Below the pieces are notes generated by a model. The model had not been told where the DNA came from and made no database searches. It was given only the letters and a program-made list of their open reading frames with translations. Below, in pieces: positions 36,423 through 44,951 of a DNA stretch of 64,000 nt. This stretch comes from Kocuria marina (GTDB lineage Bacteria > Actinomycetota > Actinomycetes > Actinomycetales > Micrococcaceae): assembly GCF_000786655.1 (NCBI RefSeq), contig NZ_JROM01000016.1:310001-374000 (forward strand). Reading direction: 5' to 3'. Both the position numbers and the translations under genes were made by a program. Every line of letters begins with the position of its first letter. Within the stretch, counting starts at the first letter, position 1.

Positions 36423-36508
36423 TGCGCGAGGGGGGACTTGAACCCCCACCCTCTAATACGAGGACTAGCACCTCAAGCTAGCGCGTCTGCCTATTCCGCC
36501 ACCCGCGC
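36423..36508 (-). tRNA. tRNA-Leu (anticodon GAG)
   Basis: The reverse complement folds into an 86-nt class II tRNA. The acceptor GCGCGGG pairs with CTCGCGC (one G-U), the anticodon loop is CTTGAGG with GAG at 36472-36474, the variable arm is long as in leucine tRNAs, and the T arm contains GGTTCAAGTCC. CCA is not encoded (CAC follows the discriminator A). It reads CUC and CUU codons. The bases between it and the next gene (36509-36654) show nothing recognisable. Confidence 0.93.
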
Positions 36509-36654
36509 AGGTGTCCGAACCGCGGCGTTTCCGATCTCCCGGAAACCTTCTCGGCCCGTGGCAACGACAAGAAACCTACCACAGTTGCGCGGTCCGTTCG
36601 AACTCGACCGGGGCCGAACCGTGCACTCCTCGGGAGCACGGCCCGGTGCGGGTG

Positions 36655-37410
36655 CTACCGACCTGCCTGCGCCAGGAAGTCCTCCGCGCCACCCACGAGT
36701 TCCACGTGACCGGTGGGGACGTCCGCAGTGACCATCGCGGCGATCTCCTGGGCGAACTCATTGACGGTGTAGAGCTTCCCGGCGGCCTCGCGGCGCTCGT
36801 CGAGTGCTCCCGGGCGGGCCCGGTTGAGCAGCGTGGCCGTGACGGTGCCCTCGATCATGTCCGCTGAGACCACCACGAAGCCGATGCCCTTGTCCTGCAG
36901 CTCGGGCACACGCGCGGTGAGAGTGTCCTCGCCGGCGCGCTTGGACTTGGCCACGGCCTCGTACTCGGGCATGGTCTCCACGTCGTTGATGAAGTGCGCC
37001 TGGTGGCTCGTGACGAACACCACGCGGCCACCCTCGGGAAGCACCCGCAGGGCCTCGGTGAGGGTGTCGTTCTGGGCGTCACGGTTCAGCCGCAGGGCGT
37101 AGTCCTCGCCCATCTCGGTCTCCATGCCCCCGGAGGCGTTGAGGATCAGCACGTCCACGCCACCGAACTCGTCCACGGCGGCACGGAACAGACCCGCGCG
37201 AGACTCGGCGTCCGTGATGTCCGCCTGCACGGCGATCGCGTGGCCGCCGGCCTCCGTGATCTCCTTGACAACCTTGTTGGCCCGGGGGGCCTTCTGACGG
37301 TAGTTGACCACCACGTTGGCGCCCTCACCGGCGAGGATCTTGGCGGTGTCCGCGCCCACGCCTCGCGAGGATCCGGTGATGACCACGGTCTTGCCTGCCA
37401 CTGAACTCAT
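36655..37410 (-). CDS. Short-chain dehydrogenase/reductase with atypical active site
   Basis: The 251-residue protein has a classic SDR cofactor motif (TGSSRGVG, 12-19), NASGG at 91-95 in place of NNAG and a catalytic-type Ser135. Instead of YxxxK the region reads Tyr150 followed by Lys155 and Lys157 (EYEAVAKSKRAGE), so the canonical spacing is lost. It may be a divergent reductase with a shifted Lys, or a non-catalytic member. ATG 37410 follows AAGGAG. It lies 43 bases downstream of fabG on the same strand and is probably co-transcribed. Confidence 0.8.
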   Translation of the reverse strand: MSSVAGKTVVITGSSRGVGADTAKILAGEGANVVVNYRQKAPRANKVVKEITEAGGHAIAVQADITDAESRAGLFRAAVDEFGGVDVLILNASGGMETEMGEDYALRLNRDAQNDTLTEALRVLPEGGRVVFVTSHQAHFINDVETMPEYEAVAKSKRAGEDTLTARVPELQDKGIGFVVVSADMIEGTVTATLLNRARPGALDERREAAGKLYTVNEFAQEIAAMVTADVPTGHVELVGGAEDFLAQAGR

Positions 37411-37453
37411 GCGGTTTCTCCTTCGAGGGGTGCGGGTGCGGGAATCGGCGGTA

Positions 37454-38179
37454 TCAGTGCCCCAGGCCCAACCCGCCGTCTACGGGGATGATAGCGCCGG
37501 AGACGTAGGCCGCGGCGTCGGAGGCAAGGTATTCCACCGCTCCGGCGACCTCTTCCACGTGCCCGAAACGCTGGGCCGGGATCATGGAGAGGTAGTTGTC
37601 CTTGACCTCGTCGGAGAGCTCATGGGTCATGGCGGTGTCGATGTAGCCGGGGGCCACCACGTTGGCGGTGATCCCGCGGGAACCGAGTTCGCGGGTGATG
37701 GCGCGGGCCATGCCGACCAGGCCGGCCTTGGAGGACGCGTAGTTCACCTGACCCGGCGCGCCCGTGTACCCCACCACGGACGAGATGAAGATGATCCGGC
37801 CGTGCTTCAGTCGCATGAACCCCTTGGTCGCGCGCTGCACCACCCGGAACGCGCCGGTGAGGTTGGTGTCGATCACGTCCTGGAAATCGGCGTCCTTCAT
37901 GCGCACCAACAGGGTGTCCTTGGTGACCCCGGCGTTCGCCACGAGTACCTCCACGGGACCGAACTTCCCCTCGATCTCCCGGAAGGCCGCGTTCACGGAG
38001 GCGGTGTCGGTGACGTCCGCCTGCACGGTGTACGCGCCGTCGGGTCCGTCCCCACCGGAGCGCGAGGTGACCACCACGTTGTCCCCGGCGGCGATGAACC
38101 GTTCCGCGATCGCGCGGCCGATACCTCGATTGCCTCCGGTGACGAGCACGGTGCGAGCGGCGAAGGACTGGTCAGACAT
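37454..38179 (-). CDS. fabG: 3-oxoacyl-ACP reductase (FabG)
   Basis: The 241-residue SDR has TGGNRGIG (14-21), NAG at 82-84, Ser134, Tyr147 and Lys151 in the canonical YASSK motif, and the FabG C-terminus SDAAAYVSGAIIPVDGGLG. It reduces 3-oxoacyl-ACP with NADPH in fatty-acid elongation. VTSRSGGDGPDGAYTVQADVTD resembles mycobacterial MabA/FabG1. ATG 38179 has GGAAGG seven bases upstream. The stand-alone position (no enoyl reductase next door) means other SDR roles are not excluded. Confidence 0.88.
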   Translation of the reverse strand: MSDQSFAARTVLVTGGNRGIGRAIAERFIAAGDNVVVTSRSGGDGPDGAYTVQADVTDTASVNAAFREIEGKFGPVEVLVANAGVTKDTLLVRMKDADFQDVIDTNLTGAFRVVQRATKGFMRLKHGRIIFISSVVGYTGAPGQVNYASSKAGLVGMARAITRELGSRGITANVVAPGYIDTAMTHELSDEVKDNYLSMIPAQRFGHVEEVAGAVEYLASDAAAYVSGAIIPVDGGLGLGH

Positions 38180-38300
38180 GGTGGACCTTCCGTGGAGGGG
38201 CGGGCGCGGCGGGGGAAGCGCACCCTCGTATCAAGACATCACAGCATCCTAACCGGCCTCTGACCGGCGGACATCCCCCGCTTGGGCGCCACACACAACG

Positions 38301-38810
38301 GTGAGACAATGGTCAGTACGCTCACAGTCAGCCGTGGCAGTGTCGCCCCGCGGGTACACCCCCAGATCGTTCGCCGAAGGACCGGTTCCCATCTCACGTT
38401 CCCAGCCGCAGTCGCATGGTTCCACCGAGGTTCATTCGATCACCTCGGCGGCGGATCCGCACACCACCGACATGGCGCACCGCATGAAGGTCTACTCCTT
38501 CCAGATGGCGCTACGCGTGGTGTGCATCATCGGAGTGGTGCTGATCGACAACTTGATCGCGCGGATCCTGCTCGTGCTGGGCGCCGCGATCCTGCCGTGG
38601 CTCGCGGTCATGATGGCCAACCGCGGCGCGGACCGCTCCGAACGTTCGGGTTCCGCGTACCGCCCGCCCACGCGCACCGAGCTGCCCACCACGGCGGAGA
38701 CGCAGGAGCGGGCACCGGACCCGGAGACCGTGGTCGTGGACGGGGAGTACACCGTCCCGCCCCCGCAGCGCGAACTGCCCCCGCCCCGCGCGGCCACGCG
38801 CCGCAACTGA
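38301..38810 (+). CDS. DUF3099 family small membrane protein
   Basis: The conserved core starts near VHSITSAADPHTTDMAHRM and continues with two hydrophobic segments (MALRVVCIIGVVLIDNLI and ILLVLGAAILPWLAVMMANR), the pattern of the actinobacterial DUF3099 family of unknown function. The C-terminus is Pro/Arg-rich and cytoplasmic or disordered. The start is uncertain: GTG 38301 gives 169 residues, while GTG 38334 or 38340 would also retain the domain; none has a ribosome site. It precedes a zinc-ribbon-like gene and SURF1. Confidence 0.75.
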   Translation: MRQWSVRSQSAVAVSPRGYTPRSFAEGPVPISRSQPQSHGSTEVHSITSAADPHTTDMAHRMKVYSFQMALRVVCIIGVVLIDNLIARILLVLGAAILPWLAVMMANRGADRSERSGSAYRPPTRTELPTTAETQERAPDPETVVVDGEYTVPPPQRELPPPRAATRRN

Positions 38811-38867
38811 AGCGGGCCCGCCCCCGCGCCCACCGCACCGCACGATTTCCGGGAGGACTTCTTCACC

Positions 38868-39320
38868 GTGGGATTCGATCTGCTCGGCTCTCTGGACCCG
38901 CAACGCCCCGCGCCCGACGACGCCGCACCCCGCCCCCGCGCGGCGGCCCCCGAGGCCGTGTGCTCGCGCAGGGGCTGTTCGCGACCCGCGCAGTGGACCC
39001 TGCTGTGGAACAACCCCCGCGTGCACACCCCCGAGCGCCGCAAGGCGTGGCTCGCGTGCGACGAGCACCGGGAGCACCTGGCCGACTTCCTGGGCCAGCG
39101 CGGCTTCCTGAAGACGATCACCCCGTTCGGGGCCCCCGACGACGCGACGCCCGACGCCGCTGCGAGCCAGGACTCCCCGCCCCGGACCTCACCCGGGGAT
39201 CCCACGGGCGAGGATTCACCGCACAAGGACTCTTCGCACGAGCCCGGCGCGGGTGACGGCCGCGCCGGGGCCGGGGACAGCGGCGTCGTCCGACCCGAGG
39301 GATCGGGGCGCACGCACTGA
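38868..39320 (+). CDS. Conserved small protein with Cys/His metal-binding-like motif
   Basis: This 150-residue protein is conserved in actinobacteria, as far as I recognise, but functionally unknown; some databases have labelled such proteins acetone carboxylase, which the sequence does not support. Residues 30-80 hold Cys32, Cys37, Cys64 and His67 in VCSRRGC and WLACDEHREHLADFLGQRGFL, a possible zinc site. The C-terminal 60 residues are low complexity. GTG 38868 follows GGGAGGAC. The stop overlaps the SURF1 start (TGATG), which suggests a link to cytochrome oxidase assembly. Confidence 0.75.
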   Translation: MGFDLLGSLDPQRPAPDDAAPRPRAAAPEAVCSRRGCSRPAQWTLLWNNPRVHTPERRKAWLACDEHREHLADFLGQRGFLKTITPFGAPDDATPDAAASQDSPPRTSPGDPTGEDSPHKDSSHEPGAGDGRAGAGDSGVVRPEGSGRTH

Positions 39321-40294
39321 TGCGCAAGTACAAGTTCCTGGGCACCCCCACGTGGCTCGGCTGGTTCGCGCTGTGCTGCGTGGCCGCGGTGCTGTGCCTC
39401 TACCTGGCCCACTGGCAGATGTCCCGCAACGACCACCTGGTCGCGGAGAACGCCAAGATCAGCAACAACTACGACGCCCCGGCGTACGACTCCGCCCGCG
39501 GCATCCCGCTGTTCCAGGACTACGACGACTCCCGGACGTGGCACCCCGTGCAGCTGCGGGGAACGTACCTGCCCGAGGAGACCGTGCTGATCCGCAACCG
39601 CCCGCATGACGGGCGCGTGGGCTACGACGTCCTGGTCCCGTTCCGCACCGTGGAGGGACCCGTGATCGCGATCGACCGCGGCTGGATCCCCACGGACGAC
39701 TCCGCGAACGGGATGCCCTCCGCGGTGCCCCCTCCCCCGTCCGGGACCGTGACCGTGACCGCCCGGCTGCGCCCCACGGAGGGCACCGTGGACCGCGGTG
39801 CGCCCGAGGGGCAGGCAGCCTCGATCGACCTGCCGGCCTTCGCCGAGCAGTGGGGCGGCGCCCTGGCCACGGGCGGGTACGGCGAACTGATCGCCGAGGA
39901 TCCCCCCGCGAGCGTGACACCGCAGGCCGGCGAGCGCCCGGCGATCGAGTACGGCCCGCATCTGTCGTACTCGCTGCAGTGGTACGCGTTCGCGGTATTG
40001 GTGTTCGTGGCGTACGGGTACTCGGCGCGCCAGCACGTGAAGAACCTGGAGTGGGATCGGGCGTACGCCGCGGAGGTGGAACGCCGGTTGGCGCAGTACT
40101 ACGACGCCGACGGCAATTACATCGGGGAAATGGACGAGTCCCTGATCATCCGGCAGTTGCAGATGGCCGACGACATGCCGGCGCACCTGAAGTCGCTGTA
40201 CCGGCCCAAGCGGCGTCGTGCCTCCACCGGCGTGAGCAACGAGGACGAGGAGGACGCCCTGCTGGACGCCCTCGAGGCCGACAGGCGACACTGA
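39320..40294 (+). CDS. SURF1 family cytochrome c oxidase assembly protein
   Basis: The 324-residue protein has two membrane helices, near residues 12-32 (WLGWFALCCVAAVLCLYLA) and 220-235 (YSLQWYAFAVLVFVAYGYS), with a periplasm-facing domain between them, the standard SURF1 topology. LARWQ-type HWQMSRND, the WHPVQLRGTYLPEETVLIRNRP stretch and DRGWIP are family hallmarks. SURF1 assists haem a insertion into aa3-type oxidase, matching ctaA and ctaB in this window. ATG 39320 overlaps the upstream stop by one base. The acidic C-terminal 90 residues are an actinobacterial extension. Confidence 0.9.
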   Translation: MRKYKFLGTPTWLGWFALCCVAAVLCLYLAHWQMSRNDHLVAENAKISNNYDAPAYDSARGIPLFQDYDDSRTWHPVQLRGTYLPEETVLIRNRPHDGRVGYDVLVPFRTVEGPVIAIDRGWIPTDDSANGMPSAVPPPPSGTVTVTARLRPTEGTVDRGAPEGQAASIDLPAFAEQWGGALATGGYGELIAEDPPASVTPQAGERPAIEYGPHLSYSLQWYAFAVLVFVAYGYSARQHVKNLEWDRAYAAEVERRLAQYYDADGNYIGEMDESLIIRQLQMADDMPAHLKSLYRPKRRRASTGVSNEDEEDALLDALEADRRH

Positions 40295-40332
40295 GACGCA
40301 GACCCGCGCCCGCTTACGGCACCCGAGGGAGC

Positions 40333-40363
40333 CGTCCAGGCGGGCGGTCCGCCCGAGCGGACG
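40333..40363 (+). terminator. Terminator after SURF1 gene
   Basis: CGTCC and GGACG enclose an inner CGGGC-GGTCC-GCCCG hairpin. It sits 38 bases after the SURF1 stop and before the dehydrogenase gene. Confidence 0.5.
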
Positions 40364-40403
40364 TTGCCTTGTCGGACGGGTCACCCGTGATGAAGGAGTC
40401 GCC

Positions 40404-41513
40404 GTGAAGATCACCGCCGCCGTGCTCGAGGAGATCGGGCTGCCGCGCCCGTACGCCGAGTCCCATCCGTTGCGCCTCCAGGAGGTGGAGCTCGCGGACC
40501 CCGGTCCGGGCGAGCTGCTGATCCAGGTCCGGGCGGCGGGACTGTGTCACTCGGACCTGTCCGTGGTGGACGGCAACCGGGTGCGTCCCACGCCCATGGT
40601 GCTGGGACACGAGGCCTCCGGGATCGTGGAGGCGGTGGGTGAGGGTGTCACGGACATCGCCGTGGGTGACCAGGTCACGACCGTGTTCCTGCCCCGCTGC
40701 GAGGAGTGCGACCAATGCGCCACGGACGGGAAGCTGCCGTGCGGTCCCGGTTCCCGCAGTAACGACGCCGGGCTGCTGCCCGGCGATGCCCGCCGATTGC
40801 ACCGCGGTGAGGAGGAGCTGTTTCACCACCTGGGGGTTTCGGGTTTCGCGACCCACGCGGTGGTCAACCGCCAATCGGTGGTGCCCGTGGACAAGGACGT
40901 GCCCCCGGAGATCGCCGCCGTGGTGGGCTGCGCGGTGCTCACGGGCGGCGGCGCCGTGATCAATGCGGGCCGTCCAGACGACGGTGACACGGTGCTCATC
41001 GTGGGTCTGGGCGGCGTGGGCATGGCTGCGCTGCTGACCGCGGTCTCGCTCGAGAAGGGCCCGGTGATCGGGGTGGACGCGAACCCGGAGAAGCTCGCGC
41101 GCGCCGTCGAACTCGGAGCAAGCGCGGTGTACTCCCCCGAGGAGCTCGCCGAGCAGGGGGTGACGGCGGCCGTGGTGATCGAGGCCGCGGGCCACCCCCG
41201 CGCGTTCGAGACGGCGGTCGCGGCGACCTCGCCCGGGGGCATCACGGTGACGGTGGGGTTGCCCTCGCCGGACGCCCGGTCCACGATCTCCCCGCTGGGG
41301 CTCACCGCGCAGGCGCGCACGATCGTGGGTTCCTACCTGGGTTCGGCGGTCCCCTCGCGGGATATCCCCGTGTACCTGGGACTGTGGCGGGAGGGGAAGC
41401 TACCCATTGAGGAGCTGATCTCCCAGCGGATCGGTTTCGAGCAGATCAACGAGGGTCTCGACGCCCTCGCCGAGGGCCGAGCAGTGCGCCAGGTCGTACT
41501 GTTCGAGAACTGA
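40404..41513 (+). CDS. Zinc-dependent alcohol dehydrogenase
   Basis: The 369-residue MDR enzyme has the catalytic zinc ligands Cys48 and His69-Glu70 (GLCHSDLS, LGHEASG) and the structural zinc site Cys99, Cys102, Cys105, Cys113. The Rossmann motif is GLGGVGMAALL. The sequence resembles class III-like ADHs (GSYLGSAVPSRDIPVYLGLWREGKLP near the end), similar to S-(hydroxymethyl)mycothiol or aryl-alcohol dehydrogenases. The substrate is not certain. GTG 40404 has AAGGAG upstream. It is monocistronic between two terminators. Confidence 0.85.
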   Translation: MKITAAVLEEIGLPRPYAESHPLRLQEVELADPGPGELLIQVRAAGLCHSDLSVVDGNRVRPTPMVLGHEASGIVEAVGEGVTDIAVGDQVTTVFLPRCEECDQCATDGKLPCGPGSRSNDAGLLPGDARRLHRGEEELFHHLGVSGFATHAVVNRQSVVPVDKDVPPEIAAVVGCAVLTGGGAVINAGRPDDGDTVLIVGLGGVGMAALLTAVSLEKGPVIGVDANPEKLARAVELGASAVYSPEELAEQGVTAAVVIEAAGHPRAFETAVAATSPGGITVTVGLPSPDARSTISPLGLTAQARTIVGSYLGSAVPSRDIPVYLGLWREGKLPIEELISQRIGFEQINEGLDALAEGRAVRQVVLFEN

Positions 41514-41560
41514 GCCCCGCCGCGCCGGGTGCGGGAGCGGTGTACGTCCCCGCACCGTAC

Positions 41561-41584
41561 GCGCCGCGGAAAGTCCCGCGGCGC
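41561..41584. terminator. Bidirectional terminator between convergent genes
   Basis: GCGCCGCGG (41561-41569) pairs perfectly with CCGCGGCGC (41576-41584) over a 6-base loop. It serves the dehydrogenase gene on the left and the ABC-F gene on the right. Confidence 0.7.
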
Positions 41585-41628
41585 GCCAGGCCCGTTGGTC
41601 CTCCGGCGGCCGCAGCTGGACGCCCGTG

Positions 41629-43227
41629 CTACGCGAGGGTGATGAGGTCCTGGTAGTCCTGGCTCCAGAGGTCCTCCACGCCGTCGGGGAGCATGACCAC
41701 GCGCTCGGGTTCGAGCGCCTCCACGGCGCCCTCGTCGTGGGAGACCAGGACCACGGCGCCTTCGTAACTGTGCAGCGCGTTGAGGATCTCCCGCCGGGAC
41801 GCGGGGTCCAGGTGGTTGGTGGGCTCGTCCAGCAGCAGCACGTTCGCCGACGACGCTACGAGCGTCGCGAGTGCGAGTCGCGTCTTCTCGCCGCCGGAGA
41901 GCACCCCGGCGGGCTTGTCCACGTCGTCGCCCTGGAACAGGAACGAGCCGAGGATCGTGCGCACCTGGGTGTCCTGCAGGTCCGGTGCGGCGCTCTTCAT
42001 GTTCTCGAGGACGGTGCGCTCGGTGTCCAGGGTGTCGTGTTCCTGCGCGAAGTAGCCGAGTTTCAGGCCGTGACCCGCGACCACCTCGCCGGTGTCCGGG
42101 TCCGCCTGGCCCGCGAGCATGCGAAGCAGCGTGGTCTTGCCCGCGCCGTTGAGCCCGAGCACGACCACGCGGGAACCGCGGTCGATCGCGAGGTCCACAT
42201 CGGTGAAAATCTCGAGTGAGCCGTAGGACTTGGACAGGCCCTTGGCCATGAGCGGGGTCTTGCCGCAATCGGCGGGCTTGGGGAAGCGGATGGCCGCGAC
42301 CTTGTCCTGCACGCGTTCACCCTCGATCCCGGCCATGAGCCGTTCGGCTCGGCGGATCATCTGCTGGGCGGCCACGGCCTTGGTGGCCTTGGCGCGCATC
42401 TTGTTGGCCTGGTCCATGAGCACCCCGGCCTTCTTCTCCGCGTTGGCGCGTTCACGCTTGCGGCGGGCCTGGTCCTGGTCGCGCTGCTGGAGGTAGTTCT
42501 TCCACGTCATGTTGTACACATCCACCACGCAGCGGTTGGCGTCCAGGTACAGCACCTTGTTCACGACCATTTCCATGAGGTCCACGTCGTGGGAGATCAT
42601 GAGGACCCCGCCCTGGTAGGAACGCAGGAACTCGCGCAGCCACACGATCGAGTCGTGGTCCAGGTGGTTGGTGGGCTCGTCCAGGAGCATGGTGTCCGCG
42701 TCCGAGAACAGGATCCGGGCGAGCTCCACACGGCGACGCTGCCCACCGGAGAGCGTGCGCAGGGGCTGGTCAAGCACGCGCTGGGGCAGGTTGAGGTTGC
42801 TCGTGATGGTCGCGGCCTCGGACTCCGCGGCGTAGCCGCCGCCGGCCAGGAACTCGGACTCGAGGCGGTCGTAGCGGCGCATGGCCTTGGCCCGCACGGC
42901 GTCGTCCTCGGAGGCCATCTCCTCCTCCGCGCGGCGCAGCTTGGTGATCACACCGGCGAGGTTACGCGCGGACAGGATGCGGTCCCGGGCCAGCTGGTCC
43001 ATGTCATCGACCTTGGGGTCCTGCGGCAGGTACCCGATCGATCCCGACCGCGTGACCTCACCCGCGGCGGGCAGCGTGAGCCCCGCGAGCACCTTGGTCA
43101 TGGTGGTCTTGCCAGCCCCGTTGCGCCCGACCAGGCCCACCTTGTCGCCCTTGTCCACCCGGAAGTTCACCTCGTCCATGAGCAATCGCGCGCCGGCGCG
43201 CAGTTCGAGGTTCGTGACGGTGATCAA
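41629..43227 (-). CDS. ABC-F family ATPase (ribosome-associated)
   Basis: The 532-residue protein has two ATP-binding cassettes without membrane segments. The first has GRNGAGKTT, LSGGQRRRVELA and MLLDEPTNHLDHDS; the second has GLNGAGKTT, LSGGEKTRLALA and LLLDEPTNHLDPAS. The charged linker of about 80 residues between them (QQRDQDQARRKRERANAEKK onward) is the P-site tRNA interaction motif of ABC-F factors. These proteins act on the ribosome, either as translation factors or as antibiotic protection proteins. TTG 43227 is preferred: it gives the family's ITVTNLEL N-terminus and GAAAGG lies 10 nt upstream. Whether it confers resistance cannot be told. Confidence 0.87.
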   Translation of the reverse strand: MITVTNLELRAGARLLMDEVNFRVDKGDKVGLVGRNGAGKTTMTKVLAGLTLPAAGEVTRSGSIGYLPQDPKVDDMDQLARDRILSARNLAGVITKLRRAEEEMASEDDAVRAKAMRRYDRLESEFLAGGGYAAESEAATITSNLNLPQRVLDQPLRTLSGGQRRRVELARILFSDADTMLLDEPTNHLDHDSIVWLREFLRSYQGGVLMISHDVDLMEMVVNKVLYLDANRCVVDVYNMTWKNYLQQRDQDQARRKRERANAEKKAGVLMDQANKMRAKATKAVAAQQMIRRAERLMAGIEGERVQDKVAAIRFPKPADCGKTPLMAKGLSKSYGSLEIFTDVDLAIDRGSRVVVLGLNGAGKTTLLRMLAGQADPDTGEVVAGHGLKLGYFAQEHDTLDTERTVLENMKSAAPDLQDTQVRTILGSFLFQGDDVDKPAGVLSGGEKTRLALATLVASSANVLLLDEPTNHLDPASRREILNALHSYEGAVVLVSHDEGAVEALEPERVVMLPDGVEDLWSQDYQDLITLA

Positions 43228-43276
43228 CGGTGCAGGGCCTTTCGTGGGGCGGTCGAGTGAGTGGTCCCGGGACGAC

Positions 43277-43378
43277 GCCGCACACCGTGCTCGGCGTGCG
43301 GCGCTTCGTGGATCGCTCCGGATGAACGCACCCGGGACAGACAGAAATCCCGTCGCTGCGGGATCCCGCACCAGTCTA
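43277..43378 (-). promoter_or_regulatory. Promoter and structured leader of the ABC-F gene
   Basis: A minus-strand -10 box TAGACT lies at 43373-43378. The transcript would begin almost at a hairpin ATCCCG-TCGCTG-CGGGAT (43347-43364) and contain a second stem, GCCGCAC and GTGCGGC (43277-43302), leaving about 140 nt before the TTG start. Long structured leaders in front of ABC-F genes can act in antibiotic-responsive attenuation; that role is inference here. The rest of the 347-bp gap up to bioY shows no gene. Confidence 0.45.
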
Positions 43379-43561
43379 CTCACGGTCGCAAATCCACTCG
43401 ATGAGCGGGCGCTGCCGGCGCGCGGGGCACCCGCGACCCATGCAGCGTCGTCCCGTGAGGTGTCGGCGCGGTGCACGGGCCGTGTGACCCGCCGGATGAG
43501 CAGGAGCGGTCGGGCGAGCGAGGGTGGGCGGGCGCCGTCGGCCCATACCACCGGGCTCCAC

Positions 43562-43567
43562 TAGACT
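43562..43567 (+). promoter_or_regulatory. -10 box for leaderless bioY
   Basis: TAGACT is followed by seven bases and ATG 43575. No clear -35 or Shine-Dalgarno is present. Confidence 0.45.
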
Positions 43568-43574
43568 GCGGACC

Positions 43575-44207
43575 ATGACAGCACCCGCGCGCGACACCCG
43601 CACCGTGACCTCATTCGACCTGGCCAACATCGCCGTGTTCGCCGCGCTGACGTGCGTGCTCGCGCTCGCTCCCGCCATCCCCGTGGGTGCGCTCGGGGTG
43701 CCCATCACACTGCAGACCCTCGGGGTGTACCTGACCGGCATGATCCTCGGGAGCCGCCGCGGCTTCGCCGCCCTGGCGCTGTACGTGATCGTGGGTCTGC
43801 TCGGCGTCCCGGTGTTCGCCGGCTTCGTGGGCGGACCGGCCGTCCTGGGCGGGCCCAGCGTGGGCTATCTGCTCTCCTTCCCGTTCGCCGCCGCCCTCGT
43901 GGGTGCGCTCGCCCACCGCAGCGTGCGCGCCGAACGCGTACGACGCCGCGCCGGCTCCACCTCCGCCGCCCCCGAACGCCGTGGCGGGCTGGTGATCACG
44001 CTCTTCGGTGCGGCGCTCGCTGGTCTCGTGCTCTCCCACGTCATGGGCATCGTGGGCATGATGCTCACCGCGGGATTGTCCCTTCGGGCGGCGCTGCTCA
44101 CCGATCTCGCGTTCGTCCCCGGTGACCTGGTTAAGGCACTCGTGGCGGCCCTGATCGCGGTGGCCGTGCACCGTGCCTTCCCCCGGATGGCCGGGGCGGT
44201 CCTCTGA
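43575..44207 (+). CDS. bioY: Biotin transporter substrate-binding subunit BioY
   Basis: The 210-residue membrane protein has about six hydrophobic segments and BioY landmarks: IPVGALGVPITLQTLGVYLTGMILG, the GGPSVGYLLSFPFAAALVG segment with conserved Gly/Pro and LAFVPGDLVKALVAALIAVAV near the C-terminus. It is the S-component that captures biotin for the ECF transporter encoded by the next two genes. The start is ATG 43575, with TAGACT 7 nt upstream. A polar loop of about 30 residues (RRRAGSTSAAPERRGG) interrupts the middle. Confidence 0.9.
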   Translation: MTAPARDTRTVTSFDLANIAVFAALTCVLALAPAIPVGALGVPITLQTLGVYLTGMILGSRRGFAALALYVIVGLLGVPVFAGFVGGPAVLGGPSVGYLLSFPFAAALVGALAHRSVRAERVRRRAGSTSAAPERRGGLVITLFGAALAGLVLSHVMGIVGMMLTAGLSLRAALLTDLAFVPGDLVKALVAALIAVAVHRAFPRMAGAVL

Positions 44208-44951
44208 GTGCAGCCCGCACGACGACCGGGCTCCTCCGAGCCCCTGTACTGCGCGGACGTCACCGTCACGGCGGAGGGACCCGCGGGTCCCGTGACCGTC
44301 CTGGACCGGGTCACGTGTGAGTTCACCGCGCCGCGCACCGCGGTGGTCGGGCTCAACGGCTCCGGCAAGTCCACGCTGCTGCGGCTGTTCAACGGGCTCG
44401 TGACCCCGACCTCGGGCGTGGTGCTCACGGGCAGCGTGGACCCCGTGGCCTTCCCCCGGGAGGCTCGCTCGCTCGTGGGGTTCGTGTTCACCGATCCGGC
44501 CTCCCAGATCCTGATGCCCACACCGCTCGAGGACATCGAACTGTCCCTGCGGCGTCGCGTCCCGGACCGGGTGCAACGCGCTGAGCAGGCCCTGTCTTGG
44601 CTGCGCCGCATGGGGCTTGAGCACCGCGCACACCACAGCGTGTTCGACCTCTCCGGCGGGGAACGCCAGCTCGTGGCGCTGGCCGCCGTGCTCGCCGTGG
44701 AACCCCGGGTGCTCATCCTGGACGAACCCACCACGTTGCTGGACCTGCGCAATCGCCTCAAGCTGCGAGAGCTGCTGGACGGATTACCCCAGCAGCAACT
44801 TGTGAGCACTCACGACCTCGACCTCGCCGAGAGCGCCGAGCACGTGGTCGTGGTCCACGAGGCGCGGATCCTCGATCAGGGTCCGCCCGAGCTCGTGCTC
44901 CCCCGGTACCGCGCGTGGTGCGCGCACGGTTTCCCCGGGGAGACTGCGTGA
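44208..44951 (+). CDS. bioM: ECF biotin transporter ATPase BioM
   Basis: The 247-residue ATPase has Walker A GLNGSGKST, the EcfA-type Q-loop region DPASQILMPTPLEDIELSL, signature LSGGERQLVALA and Walker B VLILDEPTTLLD. The DPxxQ segment is typical of ECF ATPases that couple to EcfT. GTG 44208 immediately follows the bioY stop with no spacer, and its stop overlaps the next start (GTGA). It energises biotin uptake with BioY and BioN. Confidence 0.88.
   Translation: MQPARRPGSSEPLYCADVTVTAEGPAGPVTVLDRVTCEFTAPRTAVVGLNGSGKSTLLRLFNGLVTPTSGVVLTGSVDPVAFPREARSLVGFVFTDPASQILMPTPLEDIELSLRRRVPDRVQRAEQALSWLRRMGLEHRAHHSVFDLSGGERQLVALAAVLAVEPRVLILDEPTTLLDLRNRLKLRELLDGLPQQQLVSTHDLDLAESAEHVVVVHEARILDQGPPELVLPRYRAWCAHGFPGETA

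Noticed and set aside
33945-36731. Very long plus-strand open frame (928 codons) opposite the MMPL gene
   Set aside because: It is an antisense shadow: composition is Arg/Gly/His-rich, it crosses the tRNA-Leu gene and the VTT gene in another frame, and has no family features.
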